Shown: positions 16,974 through 25,935, counted from the first letter of the stretch. The stretch is DNA of 64,000 bases from JAIXWP01 sp044371755 (GCA_044371755.1 JBILSZ010000002.1:1-64000); one strand, 5' to 3'. The notes: a model not told the origin generated them from the letters alone. Program-made: numbers and translations.

Positions 16974-17318
16974 TTATTTCACTTTGTCGACTACAGCCTT
17001 GAAAGCTTCAGGGTGGTTCATCGCTAAATCAGCGAGAACTTTTCTGTTGAGCTCAACACCGCTTTTGTGCACCTTACCCATAAATTCTGAGTAAGACATG
17101 TCATGCTGACGCACACCGGCATTGATACGCTGAATCCACAAAGCGCGGAAGTCACGCTTTTTCAACTTACGACCTACGTAGGCATAAGATAAAGCCTTTT
17201 CAACTGAGTTTTTTGCTACGGTATAAACGTTCTTTCTAGAACCGAAATACCCTTTGGCCAATTTTAAGATTTTCTTTCTCCTGGCTCTGGAGGCTACTGC
17301 ATTTTTTGCTCTTGGCAT
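16974..17318 (-). CDS. rplT: 50S ribosomal protein L20
   Basis: 114 residues, standard L20 length. It begins MPRAKNAVASRARRKKILK and contains the family's KGYFGSRKNVYTVAKNSVE and RDFRALWIQRINAGVR segments. It is an rRNA-binding assembly protein of the large subunit and, in many bacteria, represses its own operon by binding the mRNA. It is the last gene of thrS-infC-rpmI-rplT. The 98-base gap before it (17319-17416) may hold a leader structure, but I could not identify one with confidence. Confidence 0.98.
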   Translation of the reverse strand: MPRAKNAVASRARRKKILKLAKGYFGSRKNVYTVAKNSVEKALSYAYVGRKLKKRDFRALWIQRINAGVRQHDMSYSEFMGKVHKSGVELNRKVLADLAMNHPEAFKAVVDKVK

Positions 17319-17416
17319 TTTTTTTTGTTTTTTGACTGCGGTGCCGAATCAAACTTTCGCTTACTCGATCTTTAATTTACCGGTCGTCTGGTTAAACTTA
17401 CCGTGCTCTTTCTTTA

Positions 17417-17617
17417 TTACGCGGAGGCGAGCAACTGTGCCTTGATAGACTTCATGTCGGAAGGGTGTACGAGGGCATCATTTCCCAAACGACGCTTGCG
17501 CTTGGTTGACTTTTTAGTCAAAATGTGTCTCTTATAGGCACTCTTACGCTTGATCTTACCGCTACCGGTCACTTGGAAACGCTTCTTGGCGCCGGATTTG
17601 GTTTTTGCTTTTGGCAT
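17417..17617 (-). CDS. rpmI: 50S ribosomal protein L35
   Basis: 66 residues. It has MPKAKTKSGAKKRFQVTGSG and RHILTKKSTKRKRRL, which are diagnostic of L35. It is a small basic protein of the large ribosomal subunit. It lies between infC (25-base gap) and rplT, the order conserved in most bacteria. No unusual features. Confidence 0.98.
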   Translation of the reverse strand: MPKAKTKSGAKKRFQVTGSGKIKRKSAYKRHILTKKSTKRKRRLGNDALVHPSDMKSIKAQLLASA

Positions 17618-17642
17618 TGTATTAAAAATTAAACGTATTTAC

Positions 17643-18182
17643 TTACTTCTTTTTGGGGTTTATCACCACAAACATTTTCTTTCCCTCTAACTTCGGCAAT
17701 TGCTCCGGAACACCATGTTCTGCAAGCTCTTGAACGAATTTTAACAAAAGAATTTCTCCTCTTTCCTTGAAGACAATAGAGCGACCTTTAAAGAAAACGT
17801 GAGCCCTCACCTTACTGCCTTCTTTGAGAAAGCTGATGGCATGTTTTAATTTAAAATCAAAATCATGATCATCTGTGTTGGGGCCGAAACGAATTTCTTT
17901 GACCGTTACGTTGACTTGTTTGGCCTTCATCTCTTTTTGTTTCTTTTTTTGGTCATAAAGAAACTTTTTGTAATCGATGAGCCTGCAAACCGGTGGAACG
18001 GCGTTCGGCGAAATTTCTACGAGGTCTACTTCCTGCTCCTGAGCCAGACGAAGCGCTTCGGATCTTGAAAAAACACCTGTTTCAACATTCTCGCCAACCA
18101 ATCTCACTTCATTGGCTTGAATTTTCTCGTTGATTCGATGTTCCGGTTCTACGATCCGGCGACCTCTCATTTCTCTCTTAAT
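17643..18182 (-). CDS. infC: Translation initiation factor IF-3, apparent AUU start
   Basis: About 179 residues if translation begins at the ATT at 18182-18180; a second in-frame ATT precedes it at 18185, and a conventional ATG lies at 18170 (175 residues). AGGAGG (18195-18190) is 7 bases from the inner ATT, 4 from the outer, and too far from the ATG (19 bases). IF-3 (N-domain with LVEISPNAVPPVCRLIDYKKF; C-domain with IRFGPNTDDHDFDFKLKHA) rejects non-standard start codons, and an AUU start gives self-repression in E. coli. The gene lies between thrS and rpmI. Confidence 0.9.
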   Translation of the reverse strand: MKREMRGRRIVEPEHRINEKIQANEVRLVGENVETGVFSRSEALRLAQEQEVDLVEISPNAVPPVCRLIDYKKFLYDQKKKQKEMKAKQVNVTVKEIRFGPNTDDHDFDFKLKHAISFLKEGSKVRAHVFFKGRSIVFKERGEILLLKFVQELAEHGVPEQLPKLEGKKMFVVINPKKK

Positions 18183-18189
18183 AATGTTG

Positions 18190-18195
18190 CCTCCT
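18190..18195 (-). promoter_or_regulatory. Strong Shine-Dalgarno sequence of infC
   Basis: The minus strand reads AGGAGG preceded by A-rich sequence, followed by CAAC and ATT ATT AAG. Such a perfect site is unusual in this window, where most starts show none, and it fixes an AUU start. Confidence 0.8.
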
Positions 18196-18227
18196 TTTTA
18201 AAGGGTTTATTTATTGAGTCGTCCAAG

Positions 18228-20165
18228 TTATTTGGACAACATTGCTTCAATTTCTTTATTCACTTGAGCTACAAAGTCCGATATAGCCATGCTCCCCAAG
18301 TCGCCTTCGCCTTTTTTTCTAGCGCTGACGCTGTTTTGAGATTGCTCTTCCTCTCCAACAACCAGCATATACGGCACTTTTTCCATTTCCGCATCGCGGA
18401 TTTTCTTGCCCACTTTCTCGTTGCGCTCGTCTACGAGGGCGCGAATATCGTAAATATTTAGTTCACTTGATACTTTCTTAGCATATTCATTGTATTTTTC
18501 ACTCACTGGCAAGATTCTAACCTGCTCTGGAGTAAGCCATAACGGGAATTGACCAGCGCAATGCTCAATCAAAATCGCCACAAATCGCTCCATTGATCCA
18601 AATGGCGCTCTATGAATCATCACCGGGCGGTGCTTTTGATTATCAGCTCCGGTATACTCCAACTCAAATCGCTCGGGAAGATTGTAATCAATTTGTACTG
18701 TTCCCAACTGCCACTTTCTTCCAATAGCATCGCGAACCATGAAGTCGAGCTTAGGACCATAAAAAGCGGCCTCACCCAACTCTACCACTGTCTTTAATCC
18801 CTTTTCATTGGCCACTTCTTGAATCGCACGCTCCGCTTTTTCCCAATTCTCATCCGAACCGATATACTTCGAAGGATTATTTGGATCGCGTAAGCTCACT
18901 TGAGCCAAAAAGTCATTAAAATCAAGCGTTTTGAAGATGTAGAGAACCAGGTCTATCACTTTACCCACCTCTTCTTTTACTTGATCTGCAGTACAAAAAA
19001 TGTGTGCATCATCTTGAGTAAAACCACGCACACGAGTAAGACCGTGCAATTCGCCTGTTTGCTCGTAGCGATACACCGTTCCAAACTCCGCTAATCTGTA
19101 TGGAAGATCTCTATATGACTTCGGCTCACTCTTATAAATTTCACAATGGTGAGGACAGTTCATGGGCTTCAGCATATACATCTCTCCTTCTTGCGGAGTT
19201 GCAATAGGCTGAAAGCTGTCAGCACCATACTTCGCCCAGTGTCCGCTGGTCTCGTAGAGTTCCTTTGAGCCAATATGTGGAGTGATTACCTGAAGATATC
19301 CTGCCTTTCGCTGTGCATTCTGTAAGAAATTCTGAAGGCGACCGCGAAGATCTGCTCCTTTTGGTAACCATAAAGGTAAACCAGAGCCTACTTTTTGGGA
19401 AAAGTGGAACAATCCCAATTCCTTGCCTAGCTTGCGGTGGTCGCGCTTTTTCGCCTCTTCCAATTGAACGAGATACTCATCAAGTTCGCTTTGTTTTGGG
19501 AAGGTAATAGCGTAAACACGTGTGAGCATTTTATTCTTCTCGTCACCTCTCCAGTAAGCCCCTGCTACATTTAAAAGCTTCGCAGCCTTTACAAAACCAG
19601 TATTTGGAATGTGAGGGCCTCGACATAAATCTGTAAAGCCGCCTTGAGTATAAAATGTAATATTGCCGTCTTCTAGGTCTTGAATCAATTCCAATTTGTA
19701 AGGGTCTCCTTTCTCTGTAAAGTACTTCACAGCATCTGCCTTGGATACTTCCTTCCTGATAAACTCACTCTTATTCCTAGCCAACTCGAGCATTTTCTTT
19801 TCAACTTTAGAAAAGTCTTCTTGTGAAAATGCATGCCCATTAAAATCGACGTCATAGTAAAACCCATTTTCGATCGGTGGACCTATAGCCAGTTTAATTC
19901 CTGGATACAGCGATTCCAAAGCCTCAGCCATTAGGTGTGCTGAGCTATGCCACATCGTGGCTTTGCCATTATCATCGTTCCATGTCAACAGGCGCAACGT
20001 AGCGTCATTGGTGATAGGGCGTGTAGCATCCACTACTTCGCCATTCACTTCAGCTGACAATACATTGCGGGCCAAACCTTCACTGATAGACTGAGCTACA
20101 GCCAGCGCTGTGGTTCCTTGTTCTACTTGTCTTACCGACCCATCTGGTAGGGTTATGTTAATCAT
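18228..20165 (-). CDS. thrS: Threonyl-tRNA synthetase
   Basis: 645 residues, full length. It has the N-terminal TGS domain (INITLPDGSVRQVEQGTTA), the editing SAD domain with HSSAHLMAEAL, the class II core with MLKPMNCPHHCEIYKS (zinc Cys) and VRGFTQDDAHIFCT, and the anticodon-binding C-terminus. It charges tRNA-Thr in the cytosol. It heads the operon thrS-infC-rpmI-rplT, with 42 bases to infC. A TATCTTTG box and a GCGAGT/ACTCGC inverted repeat lie upstream. Confidence 0.98.
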   Translation of the reverse strand: MINITLPDGSVRQVEQGTTALAVAQSISEGLARNVLSAEVNGEVVDATRPITNDATLRLLTWNDDNGKATMWHSSAHLMAEALESLYPGIKLAIGPPIENGFYYDVDFNGHAFSQEDFSKVEKKMLELARNKSEFIRKEVSKADAVKYFTEKGDPYKLELIQDLEDGNITFYTQGGFTDLCRGPHIPNTGFVKAAKLLNVAGAYWRGDEKNKMLTRVYAITFPKQSELDEYLVQLEEAKKRDHRKLGKELGLFHFSQKVGSGLPLWLPKGADLRGRLQNFLQNAQRKAGYLQVITPHIGSKELYETSGHWAKYGADSFQPIATPQEGEMYMLKPMNCPHHCEIYKSEPKSYRDLPYRLAEFGTVYRYEQTGELHGLTRVRGFTQDDAHIFCTADQVKEEVGKVIDLVLYIFKTLDFNDFLAQVSLRDPNNPSKYIGSDENWEKAERAIQEVANEKGLKTVVELGEAAFYGPKLDFMVRDAIGRKWQLGTVQIDYNLPERFELEYTGADNQKHRPVMIHRAPFGSMERFVAILIEHCAGQFPLWLTPEQVRILPVSEKYNEYAKKVSSELNIYDIRALVDERNEKVGKKIRDAEMEKVPYMLVVGEEEQSQNSVSARKKGEGDLGSMAISDFVAQVNKEIEAMLSK

Positions 20166-20191
20166 AAAACGATCTTAAATTTTTAGGAGTG

Positions 20192-20229
20192 CAAAGATAA
20201 TGATTTTTAAGCGAGTAGAAAGGACTCGC
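20192..20229 (-). promoter_or_regulatory. thrS promoter box and adjacent inverted repeat
   Basis: The minus strand has TATCTTTG at 20199-20192. Upstream, GCGAGT (20211-20216) and ACTCGC (20224-20229) form a 6-base inverted repeat with a 7-base spacer, covering where the -33 element would be. A regulator site is possible; no matching TTG is clear. Confidence 0.45.
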
Positions 20230-20316
20230 GTCTTCATTGACACGCAAAAAACTCCGTAATTCGCAAAAAAAATTGGATTATTCATTTTCATCCTTTCTTT
20301 TGCACAAAATTTCGGA

Positions 20317-21126
20317 ATGACCGTCGAGCAGTTTTTTAATCATTTATTGCAAGAATTAGATACGCACCCCAAACTAAAGGGGTACTATCGTTTTCTCAAT
20401 AATGAAAAGACTTTCGAATTCAGAAAAGCTTATTACATTCAACGTCTTGAATATATCGAACAACAAATTAAGGACGTTAACGGCCCTATTTGGGACATTG
20501 GATGCGGCTATGGAACAACAGCCCTATTCCTCGCTCTAAATGGTTATAAGGTTCATGGATCAACACTGGAATATTATTTCAACGAAATTCCTCAGAGATT
20601 AGAATATTGGTCAAAATTCGGAGATATCTCTGGGTTTACGTTTGATTATGAAAATCTCTACGACAGCACTCCACAACCAGCACACTACGCTGCGGTAATC
20701 GTTCAAGATACGCTCCATCATACCGAACCTATTGAAGATGCGGTAAGGATTATTAAAGCATGTCTTAAACCAGGTGGAAAAGTGATTGCAGTAGAAGAAA
20801 ATGGAAATAATCTTATTCAATCCTTAAAACTATTCGTGCAGCGAGGCAATAAGCGCATCATTGATTATACCGATGAAAGATTAGGTAAAACCATTAAACT
20901 CGGGAATGAGAACATTCGTCCATACTCCGAATGGAAAAAGATATTCGAAAAAGAAGGGTTCACTCTGCCGCAAGACTCGGTGCATTACGTACGTTTCTAT
21001 CCTCCATTTTTTTTCAAAAAAAATTGTGCAGAGGTCATAGCAAAAGAGCAAGAAAAATGGAAATCTAATTCATTCCTAAGAGAACGATTCTTTTTCGGAC
21101 TCAATTTTACTGCGGTGAATCAGTAA
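20317..21126 (+). CDS. Class I SAM-dependent methyltransferase
   Basis: 269 residues. Motif I is WDIGCGYGTTALFLALNGY (about residues 65-83), then an acidic loop and VIVQDTLHHTEP in the motif IV region and LKPGGKVIAVEENGNN. These are typical of small-molecule methyltransferases of the UbiE/Methyltransf_11 type. The substrate cannot be read from sequence. It has no signal peptide. It stands between the thrS operon and a small unknown gene. Confidence 0.88.
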   Translation: MTVEQFFNHLLQELDTHPKLKGYYRFLNNEKTFEFRKAYYIQRLEYIEQQIKDVNGPIWDIGCGYGTTALFLALNGYKVHGSTLEYYFNEIPQRLEYWSKFGDISGFTFDYENLYDSTPQPAHYAAVIVQDTLHHTEPIEDAVRIIKACLKPGGKVIAVEENGNNLIQSLKLFVQRGNKRIIDYTDERLGKTIKLGNENIRPYSEWKKIFEKEGFTLPQDSVHYVRFYPPFFFKKNCAEVIAKEQEKWKSNSFLRERFFFGLNFTAVNQ

Positions 21127-21221
21127 TCCCCGTATTTATACGAGGTCAAGGATTAGAAGTAATACGCTTAATCCGTTTGACAAAGTTTTCCACTTTTGTA
21201 GAGCCAACTAAATCCATTCTC

Positions 21222-21623
21222 ATGCTCTACACACCAATTGAAATGCGTCCAAAAGACTTTGAGTATCTCAAAGAATCGCTGCTTCAAAGCATCTATACTC
21301 CCATTGAGGTCAATGAAGTCATGATTTATCAAGCGCTAGAAGCCAATTTCCACCACTCCAACACCAAGTTTTGTTCGGAAATCTGCCAAAATCAAACTCA
21401 ATACGATGCCAACTCAATTGGTGAAAGGATATGGGAAAAAATTGATACTTACCTCCAAAATCAAATAACCACGAATAGCAGCCATACCGATATGATAGAT
21501 CATGTCGTATTCGCTCTCGCTTCGGTCATGCCAGGAGGTAACATTCATCTTACTGTGGCAACTCTTATCTCAAAATACCTCATCAAAAAAGAAATCCAAC
21601 TTCAGCCCAATAAGTTGCAATAA
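21222..21623 (+). CDS. Conserved-looking hypothetical protein
   Basis: 133 residues from the ATG at 21222; the open frame reaches a TTG at 21177, but the sequence just before 21222 reads like a promoter region (TTGACA then ACTTTTG at 21192-21198). The protein is mostly helical with a hydrophobic region (MIDHVVFALASVMPGGNIHL, about 96-115) and no signal peptide. I do not recognise it. It precedes katG by 163 bases and need not be co-transcribed with it. Confidence 0.6.
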   Translation: MLYTPIEMRPKDFEYLKESLLQSIYTPIEVNEVMIYQALEANFHHSNTKFCSEICQNQTQYDANSIGERIWEKIDTYLQNQITTNSSHTDMIDHVVFALASVMPGGNIHLTVATLISKYLIKKEIQLQPNKLQ

Positions 21624-21671
21624 AACAAAACCTCTGTCTATCAAAGAAAACTATCAACAACTCATATACTT

Positions 21672-21709
21672 ATAGGTTGTGTCTATATCTCTTAGAGATT
21701 TTTTATTTG
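21672..21709 (+). promoter_or_regulatory. OxyR-like site and promoter upstream of katG
   Basis: ATAG (21672-21675)-N7-CTAT (21683-21686)-N7-AGAG matches the first three tetrads of the OxyR pattern ATAG-N7-CTAT-N7-ATAG. ATCTCT/AGAGAT (21687-21692, 21694-21699) is a nearby 6-1-6 palindrome. A TTG at 21677 and TTTATTTG at 21702-21709 (22 bases between) may be the promoter. An alternative is a Fur/PerR-type operator. Confidence 0.45.
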
Positions 21710-21786
21710 ACACTTAACCTTTTTATTAATTGCTTAGCACAGAATTAGTGTGATCTTACACCCGAAATCAAATAACAATTAATAAT

Positions 21787-24018
21787 ATGAGCGAGCATGT
21801 GCAATCTTACTCCACCAATGGAAATGAAGCAGGTGGAAAGTGCCCTGTAATTCATGGAGCAAAAAAATCTGTAGCTGGTCAAGGAACCGGAAACCGCGAC
21901 TGGTGGCCCAATCAATTAAAGCTGAACATTCTCCGTCAGCATTCGGATTTGTCCAATCCGATGGACAAAGGATTTAATTATGCAGAAGAATTCAAAAAAC
22001 TTGACCTAGCGAAACTAAAAGCGGAAATCAACGAATTGATGGTAACCTCCCAAGAGTGGTGGCCAGCAGATTATGGACACTACGGTCCGTTTTTTATTCG
22101 TATGGCATGGCACAGTGCTGGTACTTACCGCATCCAAGATGGTAGAGGTGGCGGCGGAGCCGGCATGCAACGCTTCGCTCCTCTCAATAGCTGGCCTGAT
22201 AATACAAACCTCGACAAAGCCAGACTTCTACTTTGGCCAATCAAACAAAAATACGGAAAGAAAATTTCTTGGGCAGACTTAATGATTCTCGCGGGTAACT
22301 GCGCACTTGAATCTATGGGTTTCAAAACATTCGGCTTTGGTGGCGGACGCGAAGATATGTGGGAGCCACAAGAAGATGTTTATTGGGGAAGCGAACGTGA
22401 ATGGTTGGCAGATCAACGCTACAGCGGTGACCGCGAACTTGAAAATCCTCTTGCAGCCGTTCAGATGGGCTTGATATACGTAAACCCTGAGGGACCCAAT
22501 GGAAATCCAGATCCAATGGCTGCTGCTCGTGATATTCGCGAAACATTTGCAAGAATGGCCATGAATGACGAAGAGACAGTAGCGCTAATCGCCGGAGGTC
22601 ACACATTTGGTAAAACACATGGTGCGGCTGACCCAAGCAAATATGTGGCAGCCGAACCCGCAGGAGCTGGTATTGAAGAACAAGGAATGGGTTGGAGAAA
22701 CTCTTTCGGAAAAGGACATAGCGAGCATACTATTACAAGCGGACTTGAAGGTGCTTGGACTACTACTCCCACAAAATGGAGCAACAATTATTTCGAAAAC
22801 TTATTCGGTTTTGATTGGGAACTCACTAAGAGTCCTGCTGGCGCTCATCAGTGGAAACCAAAGAACAATGCAGGTGAAGGCACAGTGCCTGATGCACATG
22901 ACCATAACGTGAAGCACGCTCCAATGATGCTCACCACGGACTTGGCTCTCAGAATGGACCCAGCATACGAAAAAATCTCGAGAAGATTCTTTGAGAATCC
23001 TGATGAATTTGCAGATGCCTTCGCTCGTGCTTGGTACAAGCTTACTCACAGAGATATGGGACCAATCGAGCGCTACCTTGGTACGGAGGTACCGAGTGAG
23101 GTATTGATTTGGCAAGACCCAGTTCCTGCGCACGAAGGAGCTTTGATTGATTCGAATGACATCCAAACGCTCAAATCAAGAATCGCTGCAAGCGGACTCA
23201 CTGTATCACAAATGGTGAGCACAGCATGGGCATCTGCTTCTACATTCCGTGGTAGTGACAAGCGCGGTGGCGCAAATGGCGCTCGCGTGAGACTAGAACC
23301 ACAACGCTATTGGGAAGCAAACAACCCAATTCAACTTGCTCAAGCACTTGGTGTGCTGGAAGGAATTCAAACAGAATTCAATGCTTCTAGCTCAAAGAAA
23401 GTTTCTCTTGCTGATTTGATTGTTTTGGCTGGAGGTGTTGGTGTCGAATTGGCAGCAGAAAAAGCAAGTATCAAACTCAGTGTTCCATTTACTCCAGGCC
23501 GCACAGATGCTAGTGCAGAGCATACAGACATAGAGTCTTTCAAAGTGTTGGAACCAATTGCAGATGGATTCAGAAACTACTATAAAGTTACAGCACATGC
23601 GTCTGCTGAAGAATTGCTCATTGATAAAGCGCAATTGCTCAATTTGACAGCACCTGAACTAACTGTTCTCATCGGTGGTATGCGTGTACTTAATACCAAC
23701 TGGGATGGATCAAAGCACGGTGTGTTTACAAACTCACCAGAGGTACTCACCAATGATTACTTCATAAATCTACTAGATCTCCGCACTACTTGGAGAGCTC
23801 TAGATTCTGGTCAACACGCTTTTATGGGAACTGATCGTATTACCGGAGCACCCAAATGGACAGGCACTCGTGTGGATTTGATTTTTGGTTCAAACTCCGA
23901 ATTGCGCGCCCTCGCAGAGGTTTATGCTTGCGAAGATGCAAAAGAAAAATTTGCACATGACTTCGCCCATGCATTTGCCAAAGTGATGGAGCTTGATCGT
24001 TTTGACTTGAAGAAGTAG
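21787..24018 (+). CDS. katG: Catalase-peroxidase
   Basis: 743 residues, the normal KatG length, with both the active N-terminal and the inactive C-terminal peroxidase-like halves. The distal side has RMAWHSAGTYR with the Trp and His of the active site; the Tyr of the Met-Tyr-Trp adduct is in GLIYVNPEGPNG; the proximal His is in IAGGHTFGKTHGA. It breaks down H2O2 in the cytosol, with haem. An upstream site resembling OxyR binding and a strong terminator suggest a single-gene oxidative-stress unit. Frame intact, no damage. Confidence 0.98.
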   Translation: MSEHVQSYSTNGNEAGGKCPVIHGAKKSVAGQGTGNRDWWPNQLKLNILRQHSDLSNPMDKGFNYAEEFKKLDLAKLKAEINELMVTSQEWWPADYGHYGPFFIRMAWHSAGTYRIQDGRGGGGAGMQRFAPLNSWPDNTNLDKARLLLWPIKQKYGKKISWADLMILAGNCALESMGFKTFGFGGGREDMWEPQEDVYWGSEREWLADQRYSGDRELENPLAAVQMGLIYVNPEGPNGNPDPMAAARDIRETFARMAMNDEETVALIAGGHTFGKTHGAADPSKYVAAEPAGAGIEEQGMGWRNSFGKGHSEHTITSGLEGAWTTTPTKWSNNYFENLFGFDWELTKSPAGAHQWKPKNNAGEGTVPDAHDHNVKHAPMMLTTDLALRMDPAYEKISRRFFENPDEFADAFARAWYKLTHRDMGPIERYLGTEVPSEVLIWQDPVPAHEGALIDSNDIQTLKSRIAASGLTVSQMVSTAWASASTFRGSDKRGGANGARVRLEPQRYWEANNPIQLAQALGVLEGIQTEFNASSSKKVSLADLIVLAGGVGVELAAEKASIKLSVPFTPGRTDASAEHTDIESFKVLEPIADGFRNYYKVTAHASAEELLIDKAQLLNLTAPELTVLIGGMRVLNTNWDGSKHGVFTNSPEVLTNDYFINLLDLRTTWRALDSGQHAFMGTDRITGAPKWTGTRVDLIFGSNSELRALAEVYACEDAKEKFAHDFAHAFAKVMELDRFDLKK

Positions 24019-24038
24019 TCATTAAAAATGAATATTAT

Positions 24039-24068
24039 AAAATGGCCCTGTTTAGGGCCATTTTTTTT
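24039..24068 (+). terminator. Terminator after katG
   Basis: Stem AAAATGGCCC (24039-24048) / GGGCCATTTT (24055-24064) with a 6-base loop and a T8 run. Confidence 0.93.
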
Positions 24069-24129
24069 GCCCCATTCGCTTTCCTTTTGACAACATCTAT
24101 AAATATTTTACAGAAACGCCTTGGAATCG

Positions 24130-24137
24130 TACTTTTG
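24130..24137 (+). promoter_or_regulatory. -7 box of the amino-sugar operon
   Basis: TACTTTTG, a perfect TAnnTTTG box, 34 bases upstream of the oxidoreductase ATG. I see no well-placed -33 TTG. Confidence 0.4.
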
Positions 24138-24171
24138 AAACAAAATAGAACCGCTACTATTTATCTATGCT

Positions 24172-25185
24172 ATGAAAAAAATAAAGTTCGCCGTCGTCGG
24201 CTGCGGCAGTATTGGAAGGCGTCATATAGCTGTCCTTGATGCAGAACCCAACGCAGAAATTGTAGCCATATGTGATATAGACGAGAATGCTTGTAAAACT
24301 CAATCAGAACTTTACGAAGGCGTACCATACTATACAGATTATGAAGTAATGTTAAAGTCTGTAGACGCTGATGTAATAAATGTGGTGACACCGCACGCCT
24401 TGCATAAATCAATGTCTATAAAAGCACTTGAGCATAATTTCAACGTATTGGTCGAGAAGCCCATGGCGCTTTCTTCATCTGATTGCAAGGAAATGAATTC
24501 AGTAGCTGAGAGCGTCGGCAAGAAACTTTGGGTTGTCAAACAAAACAGGCACAACGTTCCTGTGAGACTCGCCAAACAAGTAATCGCAGAGGGTCGACTA
24601 GGAAAAATTTTTATGATAAAATGCGACATCCTTTGGAATCGTTATCAAGGCTATTATGACGAGTCTCCTTGGAGAGGGAAAATAAATCAGGAAGGTGGTG
24701 CTTTATTCACTCAAGCAAGCCATTTCGTAGACCTACTCATTTGGTGGTGCGGAGATATTGTAGAAGTTAAAGCACTTGCTGAAACGCAAAATCACAATAT
24801 CGAAACTGAGGACTCAGGCATTGCGCTCCTAAAATTCGATTCTGGAACGTTGGGTTCGCTTGTTTGGACTACATGTGTTTATCACAAAAACTATGAAGGA
24901 AGCATTACCATTATTGGGGAAAAAGGCACCATTAAAATCGGTGGCCAATACCTAAACAAAATGGAATGCTGGGACGTGGAGGGTTTCCCACTTCCAGAAG
25001 GAATTGATTTTAATGATAAGCCAAACGCGTATGGCAAATATCAAGGTACTTCCTCCAACCATGATAAAGTCATTAAACAAATAATTAATGAATTAAATCT
25101 CATAGAAGCCAACAACGTTGAGGGACTGGAAGGTATTCGTAGCATTCAAGCTATCGAAAAAATTTACTCGAACATAAAGAGATAA
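24172..25185 (+). CDS. Gfo/Idh/MocA family oxidoreductase (GnnA/WlbA-like)
   Basis: 337 residues. The Rossmann motif VVGCGSIGRRHIAVLD opens the protein, and VEKPMAL carries the conserved catalytic-region Lys (about 95). The family oxidises a sugar hydroxyl with NAD(P). The neighbours point to UDP-GlcNAc-type 3-dehydrogenation: an LpxA-like acyltransferase starts 3 bases later and a DegT aminotransferase follows, the set used by GnnA/GnnB to make 3-amino sugars and by WlbA/WlbC or WbpB/WbpE in O-antigen synthesis. The exact nucleotide sugar is inference. Confidence 0.85.
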   Translation: MKKIKFAVVGCGSIGRRHIAVLDAEPNAEIVAICDIDENACKTQSELYEGVPYYTDYEVMLKSVDADVINVVTPHALHKSMSIKALEHNFNVLVEKPMALSSSDCKEMNSVAESVGKKLWVVKQNRHNVPVRLAKQVIAEGRLGKIFMIKCDILWNRYQGYYDESPWRGKINQEGGALFTQASHFVDLLIWWCGDIVEVKALAETQNHNIETEDSGIALLKFDSGTLGSLVWTTCVYHKNYEGSITIIGEKGTIKIGGQYLNKMECWDVEGFPLPEGIDFNDKPNAYGKYQGTSSNHDKVIKQIINELNLIEANNVEGLEGIRSIQAIEKIYSNIKR

Positions 25186-25188
25186 AAA

Positions 25189-25935
25189 ATGAAAAATCAA
25201 ATAGATCCAACGGCCATTATCGGTGAGAATGTCACTCTTGGAGAAAATAATATCATTGGTGCATTTGTCGTGATCAAGGGAAGTATCTCCATCGGAAGTA
25301 ACAATGTTATCGGTGACTTTTCAAGAATAATTAATAACGTAGAAATAGGAGACAACAACAGAATTGAGGGCTATGCGAGCATTGGATCTCTTGGCGAAAT
25401 GGGAACCAAAGGAGATTCGTTCGTCGCTGATGGCAAAGTCAGCATCGGAAACAACAATGTGCTCCGTGAGTTTATTACAATTAATTCACCTGTTAGAAAA
25501 AAGGCAACAGTGATCGGTAATCATTGCTATTTCATGGCAAGAACGCACGTGCCGCATGATGCTGAGATTGGCAACAACGTAGTAATGGCAACCAATTCGT
25601 TGGTAGGAGGTGGATGCGTGGTACAAGACTTTGCATACATCGGGTTAAACTCTTCTGTTCACCAATGGGTTGATTTAGGAGAAAGTTGCATGGTCGGTCT
25701 TCAAGCTGCTGTTACCCGCCCCGTTCCTCCCTATTGTATAGTGACTGGTATGCCGGCAAGAATAATGAAGCTGAATGAAGTTGGACTTCAAAGAAGAGGC
25801 TTCTCCGACAGTATGATTCAAGAGGCCAAAGAAGCACTTCAACTCGCCATTAAATTGGAGTATACAGGCACTAATCCTATACTTCAAAAAATTTCAGAAT
25901 TTGTTTCAAAATATCCTGATACCCTACCAAAATGA
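25189..25935 (+). CDS. LpxA-like left-handed beta-helix acyltransferase
   Basis: 248 residues, about 14 shorter than E. coli LpxA at the C-terminus. Hexapeptide repeats run through about residues 8-175 (IGENVTLGENNIIG), then the LpxA-type C-terminal helices with GLQRRGFS. His123 in HVPHDAEIG aligns with the catalytic His125 of LpxA (AHIAHD). It would transfer an acyl or acetyl group to an amino or hydroxyl group of a nucleotide sugar. Overlap with the next gene (4 bases) and its neighbours suggest the 3-amino group made by the DegT enzyme as target. Whether this is the cell's housekeeping LpxA cannot be told from the window. Confidence 0.85.
   Translation: MKNQIDPTAIIGENVTLGENNIIGAFVVIKGSISIGSNNVIGDFSRIINNVEIGDNNRIEGYASIGSLGEMGTKGDSFVADGKVSIGNNNVLREFITINSPVRKKATVIGNHCYFMARTHVPHDAEIGNNVVMATNSLVGGGCVVQDFAYIGLNSSVHQWVDLGESCMVGLQAAVTRPVPPYCIVTGMPARIMKLNEVGLQRRGFSDSMIQEAKEALQLAIKLEYTGTNPILQKISEFVSKYPDTLPK

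Noticed and set aside
18168..18170. ATG at 18170 as the infC start
   Set aside because: It lies 19 bases from the only Shine-Dalgarno sequence and gives a shortened N-terminus; the ATT codons at 18180-18185 have the right spacing.
24042..24239. Reading frame of 65 codons after katG
   Set aside because: It covers the katG terminator and enters the oxidoreductase gene in another frame.
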